DNA from: Budorcas taxicolor
Taxonomy: Eukaryota; Chordata; Mammalia; Artiodactyla; Bovidae
Assembly (NCBI RefSeq): GCF_023091745.1
Contig: NC_068915.1
Location: 33,720,001-33,784,000, forward strand
Reading direction: 5' to 3'
Length of the DNA: 64,000 bases
The notes under the pieces were generated by a model that saw nothing but the letters and a program-made list of their open reading frames with translations, was not told the DNA's origin and did no database searches. The first letter of the stretch is position 1. Every line of letters begins with the position of its first letter. Both the position numbers and the translations under genes were made by a program. This document shows, piece after piece, positions 34,472 to 45,005 of the stretch.

Positions 34472-34660
34472 GGGGCTACCCAGGTGGCACTAGTGGTAAA
34501 GAACCCACCTGCCAGTGCCGGAGACATGAGATGCAGGTTCAGTTCCTGGGTCAGGAAGATCCCCTGGAGGGCATGGCAACCAACTCCAATATATTTGCCT
34601 GGAGTATCCCATGGACAGAGGAGCCTGGTGGGCTACAGTCCATAAGGTTGCAAAAAGTCA
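34472..34660 (+). mobile_element. Bov-tA SINE, 3'-truncated, in old L1
   Basis: Head 'ggggctacccaggtggcact', body 'ccctggagggcatggcaacc', then 'gtccataaggttgcaaaaag'. The usual 'gacacgactgagc' tail is absent. L1 RT-region sequence flanks it. Confidence 0.9.
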
Positions 34661-35362
34661 TAAATATAGAGCAATTATGAAAAACAATACTAAACTACAT
34701 AATGATTAAAGAATGAGTGCAACCATCTAAGATCAGGAAAAAAACAAACAAACAAAAAACAGGGATATATGTTCTTGGTACTTCTATTCAACTCTGTACT
34801 GGTTTCCAGGCAGGGAAATTTGGCAAGAAAGAGAAATAAGTCATCCAGATTGTAAAAAAAAATATATAAATAAAACTATCAACTATCTCTATTGATAAAT
34901 GACATAATCTTGTATATAAAAAATCCTAACAGATTGTCTGAAGAATTATTAGAACTAATTAGCCAGCTGTTGCTAAATACAAGATAGAAGATCAATATAC
35001 AAAAAGTAAATTATATTTCTGTATACTAGTAATAAACAACCCAAAAATAAAATTAAGAGAACAATCTATAGATTCAATATAATCATTATATACCCAAGTT
35101 GTTTTTTTAATAGAAATTGTCAAATTGATACTAAAAATGACATTGAAAGGCAAGTGACTGAGAATAGCCAAAATAGCTCTTGGGAGATTAGAAAATGGAA
35201 AGTGCCTGCTTATGGGCCAGAAATGGGGGATTGAAGGTGTTCTGAATTAGGCAGTAATGATGGCTGTTCAACCCTGCAAATATACTGAAAAGCATTAAAT
35301 TATATTTTTTAAAAGGGTGAAGTTTATGGTATGTGAGTTAGATCTCAATAAAAGATTTAAAA

Positions 35363-36239
35363 TGTTATGAAAAAGGATATTGAATTTCATTTCCATTAAA
35401 ATCAATAAGTATAATAGCAATTAAATTTTTTTCTTAAGAATCAAATAATTGAGAAGAATCAAGAAGAAATCAGGGGAACAAGGAAAATAAATATTGGAAA
35501 TCAGATGAGCACATTAATAATTTATTCATTTGGTTTATCACCCCAGTCACCTGACTCTTTGTCACCATGATAATTTTGACAGTTAAACATCTTTACAATA
35601 TATTCATATTTAGTCATGTTTCAATTTATAATGTTTTATTTGCTAATAGGTAATAGCCAGGAAATATAATAAAAATTGATTTAGGAATAAAAACCAGTGA
35701 GTAAAATTTAAAAAAATTATAATGGCATTGCAATTTTTCCTTAAAGATTATTTCAATGATGTGAATAAGCAAAACTGTTTGGTATTATTTAATAAAACTA
35801 TATGGGGTTAAGTGACGGTATACTAAAACCTCTATAAAATTGTTCATCTACAAATGTTTTGCTTCATGAGATAAAAAAGGCAGCATTATAATTAAGACAC
35901 AGTCATACATTATTAGTCGGTAATACAACAACTCTTACCTGGGATTAGACCTACAGTTCCTAGTATGCTTTAATTTATTAAGTCTGAAAAATAAACCCCT
36001 TTCTCCCCCCAAATTATCATTCAGCCTCAATACTTTATATTAATCTCTCTGGCAGAATAGAATTTGTCTTACTTTCATACGAAAACATGTTAATAGTCTT
36101 TCAGTGACATCTAGCCCTTTAGTTGTAATCCACATTTACAATTTGCAACCTCTGTATAGTTTAATTCAGCTCAACAAATATATAGACAGTAGTAGTCAGT
36201 AGACAGTAGTATAAGAATACTGTCTAAGATAAATTCAAT
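35363..36239. other. Unassigned AT-rich sequence
   Basis: No gene or confident repeat seen. Confidence 0.5.
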
Positions 36240-36365
36240 ACACTCATTCAATTTAATAGTACTTCTCATTAAGCTCTCATTATATCCTGTCACTGACAAA
36301 GATTTAGGAAACTTTTGAAAACAGTCAATACAATCAAATATTTGGTCCTAAGGGGCTAGAAAAAA
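36240..36365 (-). repeat. Possible L2 LINE, antisense
   Basis: 'cattcaatttaatagtactt', 'ctcattatatcctgtcactg' and 'aaaacagtcaatacaatcaa' follow the antisense L2 end loosely. Just upstream (36184-36225) lies a small agacagtagta direct and inverted repeat. Confidence 0.38.
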
Positions 36366-37509
36366 GAAATGGAGAATTTAATTTAACCTTTAATGTGACT
36401 GTTGAGTCATTTGGATGACAGCTCTTTTCAAGTTCTGATCTAAATTTTGCATTTTCCCATACAGTTACATAATTTTTAATGCATACCTTAAGAATAAACT
36501 TATTAAAAGGCAACAATGCATATATTTCTAACAACATATACCATTATTTTTACCACTTTTAACCTGACAATATAGTGTTTTTCTTTTAAACAGGATATAT
36601 TGTAGGTTTTGGTGGCAGTATCTATTTATTGTTTTTCATTTTCAACTCTATAAATATTGCATTTCTTAGCCTCCCTAAACTGATTCTTTCTAATCCTTTC
36701 CCTGTATTTTTTATTATGTTAATCCTGATGAAACTTCCAAAGTAAGTCCTGAAGACATTTTTTTGTTGTTGTTGTCACAATTCATTGAAACATGAAAGAG
36801 ATTATAGATCATTCACTGCCTTCTGTCATTTCAGTCACCTCAAAAAAGCAGTTAGGTAATGCTAGATTAGAGATTAAATATCAGGAATGATATTCATTTC
36901 CTTTCTACTATTTGTTTAAATGTAGTCTAAATGGTTACTGTGTACTTGTTTCAAAGACTAGGCTAAAAATCTTAGTTACGGAAAAAAGTAATACCACCAA
37001 GAACTTTCTTAAGCCCAAACATCTTGACTGGCAGGCTTACAATTTATCTCAGAAAGAAAGTTGCTTAGTTTCATTTCTGTTAAAATCTGTAACTTCAACA
37101 AATATAAAATAATGTAAGAACTACCTTAACACTGGGTGATTGATTTTCATCAATCTGATGAAATTGATTCTGAGAGAAGAACAATTGGTTCTGAGAGAAG
37201 AATAATTTCTAGGGGTGCACTTTTTCCAAGATAAATAACATTTTCACTGCAGATTTTCAGCTTATTTTGTTTTATTATGCCTTAATTATCACAAATAGTA
37301 CCTGTATTTTTCATAGCATTTTAGCTAGCACTTTAAATATTAGTTATATACTGTAATTTTGCATGTAATATTATTATTCTAATAGATTAATCATTATTTT
37401 AACAACACTGAAATTTCTATGTAAAAATTTATACTGTTCCACCTCACCTTTCTCTCATGGACTGTACTTTCTCTTACTGTAACTCCACACAAAGAACGGA
37501 TAATAACAG
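36366..37509. other. Unassigned sequence
   Basis: No gene or confident repeat seen. A local duplication, 'attgattctgagagaagaa' / 'attggttctgagagaagaa', lies at about 37164-37203. The 66-codon frame at 36912-37112 shows no known family. Confidence 0.45.
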
Positions 37510-37735
37510 TAGAGCAATTTGGTTAAGAGAGACTCTCTCTGGAGACCAACTGCCTGGATTAATAACCTGGTTTTGGATAATGGCTGTATGATTACTGAGT
37601 AGATTAACTTTTTTAGTTTTGGTTTTAGTATCTGAATGGGGGGTATTAATCAGGTACTTCTTAGGACTGTGGTGAGATTAAATGAGTTAATCTAACATAT
37701 GGAAAGCACTTAATGTTTATTATTATTGTTAGTGT
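37510..37735 (+). repeat. MIR SINE
   Basis: 'tctggagaccaactgcctgg', 'tagtatctgaatggggggta', 'gactgtggtgagattaaatg', 'agttaatctaacatatggaa', 'agcacttaatg' follow MIR from 5' to 3'. Confidence 0.75.
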
Positions 37736-37869
37736 TTTGATATTATTATTTAATGCTAAGAAAAACCTTTTATGCAATTTCACTCAATTTCTAATTGTTT
37801 ATGACAAAATCCAAACATGCAGTAGTTCTCCCTTGTCCATATAATAGTGAATATTTTTTACAAATTCGC

Positions 37870-38745
37870 TGAAAAATAAATGTCATAAAATTCACTCTTT
37901 GTAAGTGTTCATTTTAACTTACATATTTAGATATGTAATTTAGATTAGATTTCTTGACTTAGATATTTACTGCACCATCACAATTGAGTTTTAGAATTTT
38001 CCATCCTCTAAAATGTATCCACACATCTGTTTGCAGTCAGTCACCGGAAACATTTATAGTCCTGTGCAGCTACTGATTTGCTTTCCATCTCTATAAATTT
38101 TCATTTTAAGCATATTTTAATATGCAATCATATAATAGTCTTCTGCCTCTAGCTCTTTCCACTTAATATGTCTTTGAGATATACTCCTGTTGTAGCATGT
38201 ATCTGTAGTTTATTCTGAATAGCATGCACTATATGAGTACAACAGATTTTATTTATCTATTCACCAGTTGAATGACATGGATTATTTATTTTTCACTATT
38301 ATGAGTAATGCTGCCATGAACATTCCTGTATAAATATTTAGGCAGATACATATTTTCATTTCCATAGAGTAGATGGTGAAACTGATGAGTCATATGCTAG
38401 GTTATATTTAAATTTCTTAGAAACTATTAAAATATTTCCCTAAAATGTTGAGCTATTTTACCTTCCACCAGCATTGTATGTGTTCCAGTTTCTCACCATT
38501 TTCAGCAACACTTGATATTATCTGTTGTTTGAATATAGCCATTTCAGAGGAATCTCTTTGTGGTTTTATTTTGGGCTTCCCTGGTGACAAATGTTCAGAA
38601 TCTTTGCATGTATTTATTTGTTATTCTTATATCTACTTTTGCAAAATATTTCTTCAAAATTTGTTCAGCTGTACTATGTTAAAGTTGCTCATAAATGGAA
38701 TTAACCTATTTGTAACCATTTTTTATTTAAGACCATTATAATAGG
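37870..38745 (-). mobile_element. Old L1 LINE 3' region, antisense
   Basis: The sequence reads as reverse L1 3' UTR and ORF2 C-terminus: 'taaaattcactctttgtaag', 'gtagcatgtatctgtagttt', 'atgagtaatgctgccatgaa', 'cttccaccagcattgtatg', 'tcagcaacacttgatattat'. Highly diverged, with no open frame. Both ends are approximate. Confidence 0.75.
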
Positions 38746-39449
38746 CTATTTTTAAAAAAATCTTTCTCATTATTTTTGTTTTTATTAAATTCTAATATTC
38801 TAATAAAATGTTTTATAGCCTGGAACCTTTATATTCTAGCCTCCAAAGTGAAAGTTTAGATACATCTACATTTAGCCTTTGTTGATTCAGAATAAGTAAT
38901 TTTCCAAATGTCACATGCGAATACATAACCCGAGTCCAGTGCTTTACTATTACTTCCAATACATTAAAATTAATAGTATTTTTTCAATAATCTTTCTCAC
39001 ATTTTGTATATACATAGATATATACCTATATATGTAATTAATTTTTAATTTTATTTCTAATATTTTTACAAGTTTGCCTCTCTATAGCAGATATATTGTT
39101 CAGAATATGTAAAACTTACATAGATTTCACAAAAACAATACTTTAAAGATTTCCTGTAAACAATAGTTTAAAGGCAACTGTTTATTGTTTTGGAATTCAA
39201 TTACATAACAACTCAAAATCTTGCAAATTATGTATTAATACCTAATTAAAGACCCATATGATACTAATGGCTCATGATTTTAAGAGCATAGCCATCAACG
39301 ACTATCTGTAATTCAACTGTAAGTTAAGAACATGTTCAGTTAACTCACTGATTTCTCACATACATATTAATTAAGCTACTACAAAGCAGGCACTTTTCAT
39401 TAGCACTTGATATTCAGTGAAGAAGATGACCATTGGTTTTCTGTACTTA
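38746..39449. other. Unassigned; possible MIR and L2 traces
   Basis: No gene seen. 38880-38960 ('agtaattttccaaatgtcac', 'gaatacataacccgagtcca') resembles antisense MIR. 39350-39430 ('attaattaagctactacaaa', 'gcaggcacttttcattagca') resembles antisense L2. Both are weak. Confidence 0.4.
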
Positions 39450-39450
39450 T

Positions 39451-39505
39451 TTTAATACATTTAAATTCTCTATTAAATTTAATAGAAAATTTAAAATGTA
39501 TTGAA
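39451..39505. repeat. AT-rich palindrome
   Basis: Arms 39451-39474 and 39481-39505 are near-perfect reverse complements around 'aaattt', and the centre ctattaaatttaatag is a perfect palindrome. A third partial copy (attctctattaaatt) occurs at about 39538-39552. It could form a hairpin or cruciform; no function is implied. Confidence 0.8.
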
Positions 39506-39598
39506 TTAAAATCGAATTAAAAATGAATTAAAGTGGAATTCTCTATTAAATTGAATTTAATACAGTTCTCTTCAGAAGAAATTAAGAAAGAATGGAGG

Positions 39599-39957
39599 GC
39601 TTCCCTGCTGGCTCAGTGATAAAGAAACTGCCTGCTAATGCAGGAGACAGAGGTTTGATCCCTGATCCAGGAAGACCCCACAGGGCATATAAGCTGAAAG
39701 GCAACTAAGCCTATGAGCCACAACTACTGAACCGGTGCTTTGGAGCCCAGGAGCTAGAACTACTGAGCCCTCACGGCCCAACTACTAAAGCCCATCTACC
39801 CTAGAGTCTGTGCTCCATAGTAAGAGAAGCCACCACAATGAGAAGCCCAAGCACCCCAGCTAGAGAGCAGGCCCTGCTTGACATAACTAGAGAAAAGCCC
39901 ACATAGCAATGAAGACCCAGGATAGCTAACAATAAATAAGTAAAAATAAACATTATA
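39599..39957 (+). mobile_element. tRNA-derived SINE of CHR type with TSD
   Basis: The head 'ggcttccctgctggctcagt' and box B 'aggtttgatccctgatcc' match a tRNA-Glu SINE. The body differs from Bov-tA: 'ggcaactaagcctatgagcc', 'agagtctgtgctccatagta', 'gagaagccaccacaatgaga'. This is the Cetartiodactyla CHR-type layout. It ends in an A-rich tail (aataaataagtaaaaataaa). The flanks aaattaagaaagaatgga and aaattaaggaaagga form the TSD. Confidence 0.85.
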
Positions 39958-39973
39958 AAAATTAAGGAAAGGA

Positions 39974-41325
39974 CAGTTTGACAATAGAAAGTAAAAGTTA
40001 AGAAATATGGAAATAAACTGTAAGACATCAAGATTCGTACAAAAGAAACCTAGGAAGGAATATTAAGAAATAAATAGGAGGGAAACATGAGGAAATACTG
40101 GTGCAGAATTTTCTAGGATTTATGAAAGTAAAGTAAGTAGAAAGGCCCAATTTTAAAGGTCCACAAAACATAAAAAGAACAGATAAAGTGACATATATAT
40201 ATGTGTGTGGGTGTGGGTGTGTGTGTGTAGACAAACACGTATATATCTTATACACGCTATAACAGCAGATAAAAGTAATTGGAAAACTTCCCAGAAAGCA
40301 GAAGTAGATTACCTATAAAAGAATAAGTTATAAATTAATAGCAGTTTCCCTAACAGCATATTGTCTGCAAGATAAATGATAATTATATAAGGAAGGAAAT
40401 TCAAGCCAAAAATTTTATATCTAGCAAAAGTAGCATTTGTTTTATAAGGTGAAAATTTAAAATATAGATATATAGATAAATTAGATATTAAAGTATAATT
40501 TAGTTAGTAAATATAATTTAGTTAGTTGCTTTTGTCTTAGAAAAGATTATACAAATATAAAATTCTAAACAAAAATCAACACAATGGCAGAAGCAGAAGT
40601 ATGGATACAAAATAGGCAAAGAGGGAAGGGAGAGTACTTAATACTAGAAATTTTATTTAGCAGAAATTACACACATTGATAAGTGTAACAAATAAAAAGA
40701 TAAAAATAAATATCAGTTTTAATAGAGGTAATCTTTAAAATAATATAAATGGATTAAGAAGTTCTTCAAATTAGCTGCAGTGTGAAAAATCCAAAAGAAG
40801 TTAAGAAATGAAATATTTCTTAGAAATATTTTGAAAGAAATAAAAAGAAGGAAAAGAAAATGAAAGAAACAAATCTTAATATATGTAAATGGCTAAACCA
40901 AATGTAATCAGAGATCCTCAAACAAGTAAAAAGCAAGAATGAGCACTGTATCATGAATATGAGAGATAAGTCAGAAGGAGACTAAAATGTAAAACTAAGG
41001 GAATAAGACCATGGTACAAAAGAAATCTAAGATGTCTATCTTAATATCAAATAATATTTTGTGTTTTTTTTTTGGTATTCCATGAAAAAAAGTTAAAAAA
41101 TCTAACAAAATGTCATAAGAAGCAAAGTGACATATTACATATTGTTAAAAGAAAAATGAATCAATACAGCATTTTCAGCATATCTAATAGTATAACTTCA
41201 CATTACATTCATATAAATAAGGCAACTAAATTATGAAATATTAATAGCAATTAATATATTCTTATCTGAAACTGATAGCTCAGGCAGAAAAAAATACATA
41301 GAAATGCAATAAATTCCACAGTGAT
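39974..41325 (+). mobile_element. Old L1 LINE, ORF1 to endonuclease region
   Basis: Weak but ordered matches: 'gtgcagaattttctaggatt' and 'aaggcccaattttaaaggtc' (ORF1 region), 'aagccaaaaattttatatct' (ORF1 end), 'taaaaagcaagaatgagc' and 'aagaccatggtacaaaagaa' (ORF2 start). An endonuclease-like stretch runs to 'caggcagaaaaaaatacata'. The ends are uncertain and no frame survives. A TG-rich microsatellite lies at about 40198-40228. Confidence 0.6.
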
Positions 41326-41369
41326 TCCAAACTAATAAATAATAATCCTGACAGTACTTAACACATCAC

Positions 41370-41570
41370 CAGTTACTGTGTACATACTTAACACAAATTA
41401 TTTATTCAGTCTTAATCTATAGACTATGTCTTATTATCCTCAATATTTTATTTAGGAAAACTAAGCACAGAATGTTTAATTTGCTCAAGATTGCTCAGAA
41501 ACAAGTGGCAAAATAGAGTTTCAAATCAGTTATTCTGAATTCCAAAGCCTATACTATTAAATAGTACATT
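41370..41570 (-). repeat. MIR SINE, antisense
   Basis: 'tgtcttattatcctcaatat', 'aggaaaactaagcacagaat', 'gctcaagattgctcagaaac', 'agtggcaaaatagagtttca' mirror reverse MIR (attatccccattttacagat, gaggaaactgaggcacagag, ttgcccaaggtcacacagct). Confidence 0.75.
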
Positions 41571-41714
41571 ATGTTGAACATTATATGCTCTATTCAAGGC
41601 AATAAATATTTTGCAGGTCTCATGAAACATTCACAAAATTTGACCATGGATAAAACTAGGAAAAAAAGGAGCAATTAATTTTAAAAGGGCCGTATATCCT
41701 CTATTCTGGTCTTT

Positions 41715-42021
41715 GGCTTTCCTGGTGGCTCAACAGTCAAGAATCTGCCTGCAATGCAAGAGACCCATGTTCAATCATGGATCAGGAAGATCCCCTGAAG
41801 GAGGGCATAGAAACCCACTCCAGTATTCTTGCCTGGAAAATCCCATGGACAGAGGAGCCTGGTAGGCTACAAGTCCATGGGTTCACAAAGAATTGAACAA
41901 GTGACTCAATGGACGTGAGTCTGAGTGAACTCCGGGAGTTGGTGAGGGACAGGGAGGCCTGGCGTGCTTTGATTCATGGGGTTGCAAAGAGTCGGATGTG
42001 ACTAAGCGACTGAACTGAAGT
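41715..42021 (+). mobile_element. Bov-tA joined to a BovB 3' end (composite)
   Basis: 41715-41900 is a normal Bov-tA: head 'ggctttcctggtggctcaac', body 'cccactccagtattcttgcc', then 'catgggttcacaaagaattg'. At the point where the SINE tail should finish, BovB sequence begins (41901 'gtgactcaatggacgtgagt', 'gaactccgggagttggtgag') and runs to 'agcgactgaactgaag' at 42020. The BovB tail includes a second copy of the shared 'catggggttgcaaagagtcg' segment. The join may be recombination between homologous tails, a nested insertion or a template switch. No convincing TSD surrounds the whole. Confidence 0.85.
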
Positions 42022-42540
42022 GACTACACTTTCCTCTTTCTACTTTCTTGGTCATAATGAATGAAATTAGGAAAAAAAAAAAAGAAGATGAAAAAAACTC
42101 CACATCAAGAGAATGAGAAGACTAGCCACACCTTGGGAGAAAATATTTTCAATGGACAGACCTGGTAAATAATATTATCCAAAGTATCTGAAGAACTCAA
42201 AACTCAACATAAATATAATGAACAATCCAATTAAAAATGAGTTAAAGACATTAGCAGACATCTTACCAAAGTAGATATTCTTATGGCAAGTAGTCATATA
42301 ATAATAAGTTCAACAATATTAAGTCACTGGGGAAACACAAATGAAAATAACAAAAATCTTATAAGAATGGCCAAATCTATTAGAACAGTCAAAATATGGA
42401 ACAATGATATATCAAACATTGGTAAGGATGTAGAGCAATAGGAAACTTTCATTCATCACTGGTGGGGATGCAAAATGGTACAGCCAATTTAGAAAATGTT
42501 TTGGCAGTTTCTTGCAAAACCAAACATACCTTTATCATGT

Positions 42541-42771
42541 GTGTGTGAGTGTGTGCTAAGTTACTTCTGTAATGTCTGACTCTTCACAACCCTATGGACT
42601 GTAGCCCTCCAGGCTCTTCTGTTCATGGGGATTCTTCAGACAAGCATAATGGAGTGGGTTGCCATGCCCTCTTCCAGGGGATCTTCCCGACCCAGAGATT
42701 GAACCCATATCTCTTATGTCTCCTGAGTTGGTAGGTGAATTCTTTACCACTAGCACCACCTGGGAAGCCCA
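42541..42771 (-). mobile_element. Bov-tA SINE in L1
   Basis: Antisense: tail 'gtgtgtgctaagttacttct', body 'ggagtgggttgccatgccct', head 'ttaccactagcaccacctgg', 'gaagccc'. Essentially full length. An A run follows in the L1 (42774-42790). Confidence 0.92.
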
Positions 42772-43174
42772 GGAAAAAAAAAAAAAAAAGAAACAACTGC
42801 ACATGGATATTTATAGAAGCTTTATTCATAATTGCCAAAACTTGGAAGAACCAAGAAGTCCTTCACTGGTTGAACAGATAAACTGTGGTACATCCAGACA
42901 ATGAGCTACAAAGCCCTAAAAAGACATGGTGAAAACTGAAATGCATATTACTCAGCCAGTCCAAAAGGGATACATTCAGTACGATTCCAAGTATATGACA
43001 TTTTGGAGAAGCAAAACTATGTGGACAATAAAAAGATCACTAATTGATAACAGGTAGGGAGAGAGGAGTGAATAGCAAGAGCACAGAGGATTTTTAAAGG
43101 CAGTGAAACTATACTGTGTGTTACTAAAATGATGGATACATATCTTCAAAATCCATAATATGTATACTAAGAGA

Positions 43175-43742
43175 AGTTCAGTTCAGTCGCTCAGTCGTGT
43201 TCGACTCTTGCGACCCCATGAATCGCAGCACTCCAGCCCTCCCTGTCCATCACCATCTCCGAAGTTCACTCAGACTCATGTCCATTGAGTCTGTGATGCC
43301 ATCCAGCCATCTCATCCTCTGTCGTCCCCTTCTCCTCCTGCCCCCAATCCCTCCCAGCATCAGAGTCTTTTCAAATGAGTCAACTCTTCTCATGAGGTGG
43401 CCAAAGTATTGGAGTTTCAGCTTTAGCATCATTCCTTCCAAAGAAATCCCAGGGTTGATTTCCTTCAGAATGGACTGGTTGGATCTCCTTGCAGTTCAAG
43501 GGACTCTCAAGAGTCTTCTCCAACACCACAGTTCAAAAGCATCAATTCTTTGGCGCTCAGCCTTCTTCACAGTCCAACTCTCACATCCATACATGACCAC
43601 TGGAAAAACCATAGCCTTGACTAGACGGGCCTTTGTTGGCAAAGTAATGTCTCTGCTTTTGAATATACTATCTAGGTTGGTCATAACTTTGCTTCCAAGG
43701 AGTAAGTGTCTTTTAATTTCATGGCTGCAGTCACCATCTGCC
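43175..43742 (-). pseudogene. BovB LINE, C-terminal RT/connection fragment
   Basis: On the minus strand the frame 43744-43496 reads GDCSHEIKRHLLLGSKVMTNLDSIFKSRDITLPTKARLVKAM, then CESWTVKKAERQRIDAFELWCWRRLLRVP. After a frameshift, 43441-43250 reads MLKLKLQYFGHLMRRVDSFEKTLMLGGIGGRRRRGRQRMRWLDG. It ends with the BovB terminus (agttcagttcagtcgctcag at 43175 reversed). The catalytic RT core is not included. It breaks the L1 3' UTR. Well preserved, so fairly recent. Confidence 0.95.
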
Positions 43743-44244
43743 AACCCTAATGTAAACGATGGACTCTGAGTGACAATGATATTGTCAATGTAGGCTCATT
43801 GTTGTAATAAATGTACCACTCTTACATACAGTGTCAACAGTGGGGTAGCCTCTGCATGTTTGTGGGGCCAGGTGTTACACAGAAGTCCCTGTACCGTTCA
43901 TTCAGTTTTGCTGTAAATCTAAAACTTTTCTAAAAAATTAAAGTTTATTAATTAAAAAAGAGTTCCATGTATCTGATGACATGGAAAAAAAAAAAGGCAC
44001 AACAACAAATGCAGTAACTACATAAAGTTCAGAACCAAACCACAACAACAAATATTAATTCCCAAAATTGGTGGATACAGTGGACCAATTATGGACTCCT
44101 TTGATGAAAACTGAAAACATTCAATTAAATTAAGTATATATATTAGATAAGATTAAAACAAATTAGATTAAGCCTTTTCTTTGATGCAGGCATTCCAGTC
44201 ATGGTTAAAGCCTTAGAAAAATTCGTACACAAAACAAAAAGGTA

Positions 44245-44724
44245 CAGACAGTCCCCAACTTTGGACTTTTCAACTGTCGATGGTGTGAAAGTGATTCCCA
44301 TTCAACAGAAAACACACTTTAAACTTTGAATTTTGATCTTCTCCCAGGCAAGCATTAGCCTGATCTGAAACCTGGGCAGTGACAGTAAGCACAGCTCCCA
44401 GGCAGCCACACAATCACAAGAGTAAACAACCAATACATTCACAACCATCCTGGACCCATACAACCTTGCTGCTTTTCACTTTCAGTATGGTATTCAATAA
44501 ATTACATGAGATGTTCCATACTCTATTATAAAACAGGTTTTGGGTTAGATGATTTTGCCCAACTGTAAGCTAATGTAAATGTTTTTAGCATATTTTTAGG
44601 CAAGGCTAAGCTATGATGCTTAGTAAATTAAGTGTATTAAACACATTTTTGGTTTATGATGGGTATTTTCAACTTCTGATGAATTCATCAATATGTAATG
44701 CCATAGTACACTGGGGCAGACCTC
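44245..44724 (+). mobile_element. Non-autonomous pogo/Tigger-like DNA transposon (MITE)
   Basis: It starts after TA (44243-44244) with 'cagacagtccccaactttgg' and ends 'ggggcagacctc' before TA (44725-44726). Inner words are 'gaaaacacactttaaacttt', 'cccatacaaccttgctgctt', 'attcaataaattacatgaga' and 'gatgattttgcccaactgta'. I recognise the family as a short Tigger-related repeat common in mammals, but not the exact subfamily. No transposase remains. Confidence 0.7.
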
Positions 44725-44784
44725 TACAGAAAGAAGGCAGCTTTATCTTAGCCTTTTTTGCAGTAAGAGGGAATTGGAGGTAAT

Positions 44785-45005
44785 CTAAGGTAGATGGAGG
44801 ACTTCCCTTGTGGCTCAGCTGGTAAAGAATCTGTCTGCAGTGTGGGAGACCTGGGTTTGATCCCTGGGTTGGGAAGATCTCCTGGAGAAGGGAAAGGCTA
44901 CCCACTCCAGTATTCTGGCCTGGATAATTCCATGGTCTGTATAGTCCAGGGGTTGCAAAAAATTACATAGTGCTGAGCGACTTACATTTTCACTAAGGTA
45001 GATGG
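44785..45005 (+). mobile_element. Bov-tA SINE with perfect 13-bp TSD
   Basis: The element proper is 44798-44992: head 'ggacttcccttgtggctcag', body 'aaaggctacccactccagta', 'tgtatagtccaggggttgca', tail 'gctgagcgacttacattttc'. CTAAGGTAGATGG occurs at 44785-44797 and 44993-45005. Confidence 0.96.

Larger units (their letters stand above)
26960..35362 (+). mobile_element. Old L1 LINE split by nested insertions
   Basis: Successive L1 segments lie in order on one strand. 26960-27392 is the ORF1/ORF2 boundary (gttttgcaagaaatactaaa; actatattgatggattgtga). 29919-30176 is the ORF2 start (ttggctaaacactccaatca; caactatatgctatctatga). 30721-30978 is the endonuclease region (tatgcaccccacaac). 31771-32650 is endonuclease to pre-RT (aaaacacttcacccaacaca; cattcttctcaagtgcacaa). 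34138-35362 is the RT region (tttatccaggaatgcaaaag; atcatctcaatagataagag) through to the 3' UTR (atgtgagttagatctcaata). The gaps are filled by BovB, two solo LTRs, a second BovB and SINE pieces. Joined, roughly 3.3 kb of L1 is present; part of ORF2 after RT is lost near 35180. No frame survives. Confidence 0.8.
42060..43960 (+). mobile_element. Old L1 LINE, ORF2 C-terminus and 3' UTR, twice interrupted
   Basis: L1 sequence: 'gggagaaaatattttcaatg', 'ggtggggatgcaaaatggta', 'aactgtggtacatccagaca'. The 3' UTR is 'accctaatgtaaacgatgga' and 'gtttgtggggccaggtgtta', ending 'gctgtaaatctaaaactttt', 'ctaaaaaattaaagttta'. A Bov-tA (42541-42771) and a BovB (43175-43742) are inserted. The 3' end is of an old eutherian L1M type. 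No open frame. Confidence 0.85.

Noticed and set aside
43197..43769. A 190-codon plus-strand frame
   Set aside because: It is the antisense shadow of the BovB fragment on the minus strand, whose frames show the BovB protein motifs.
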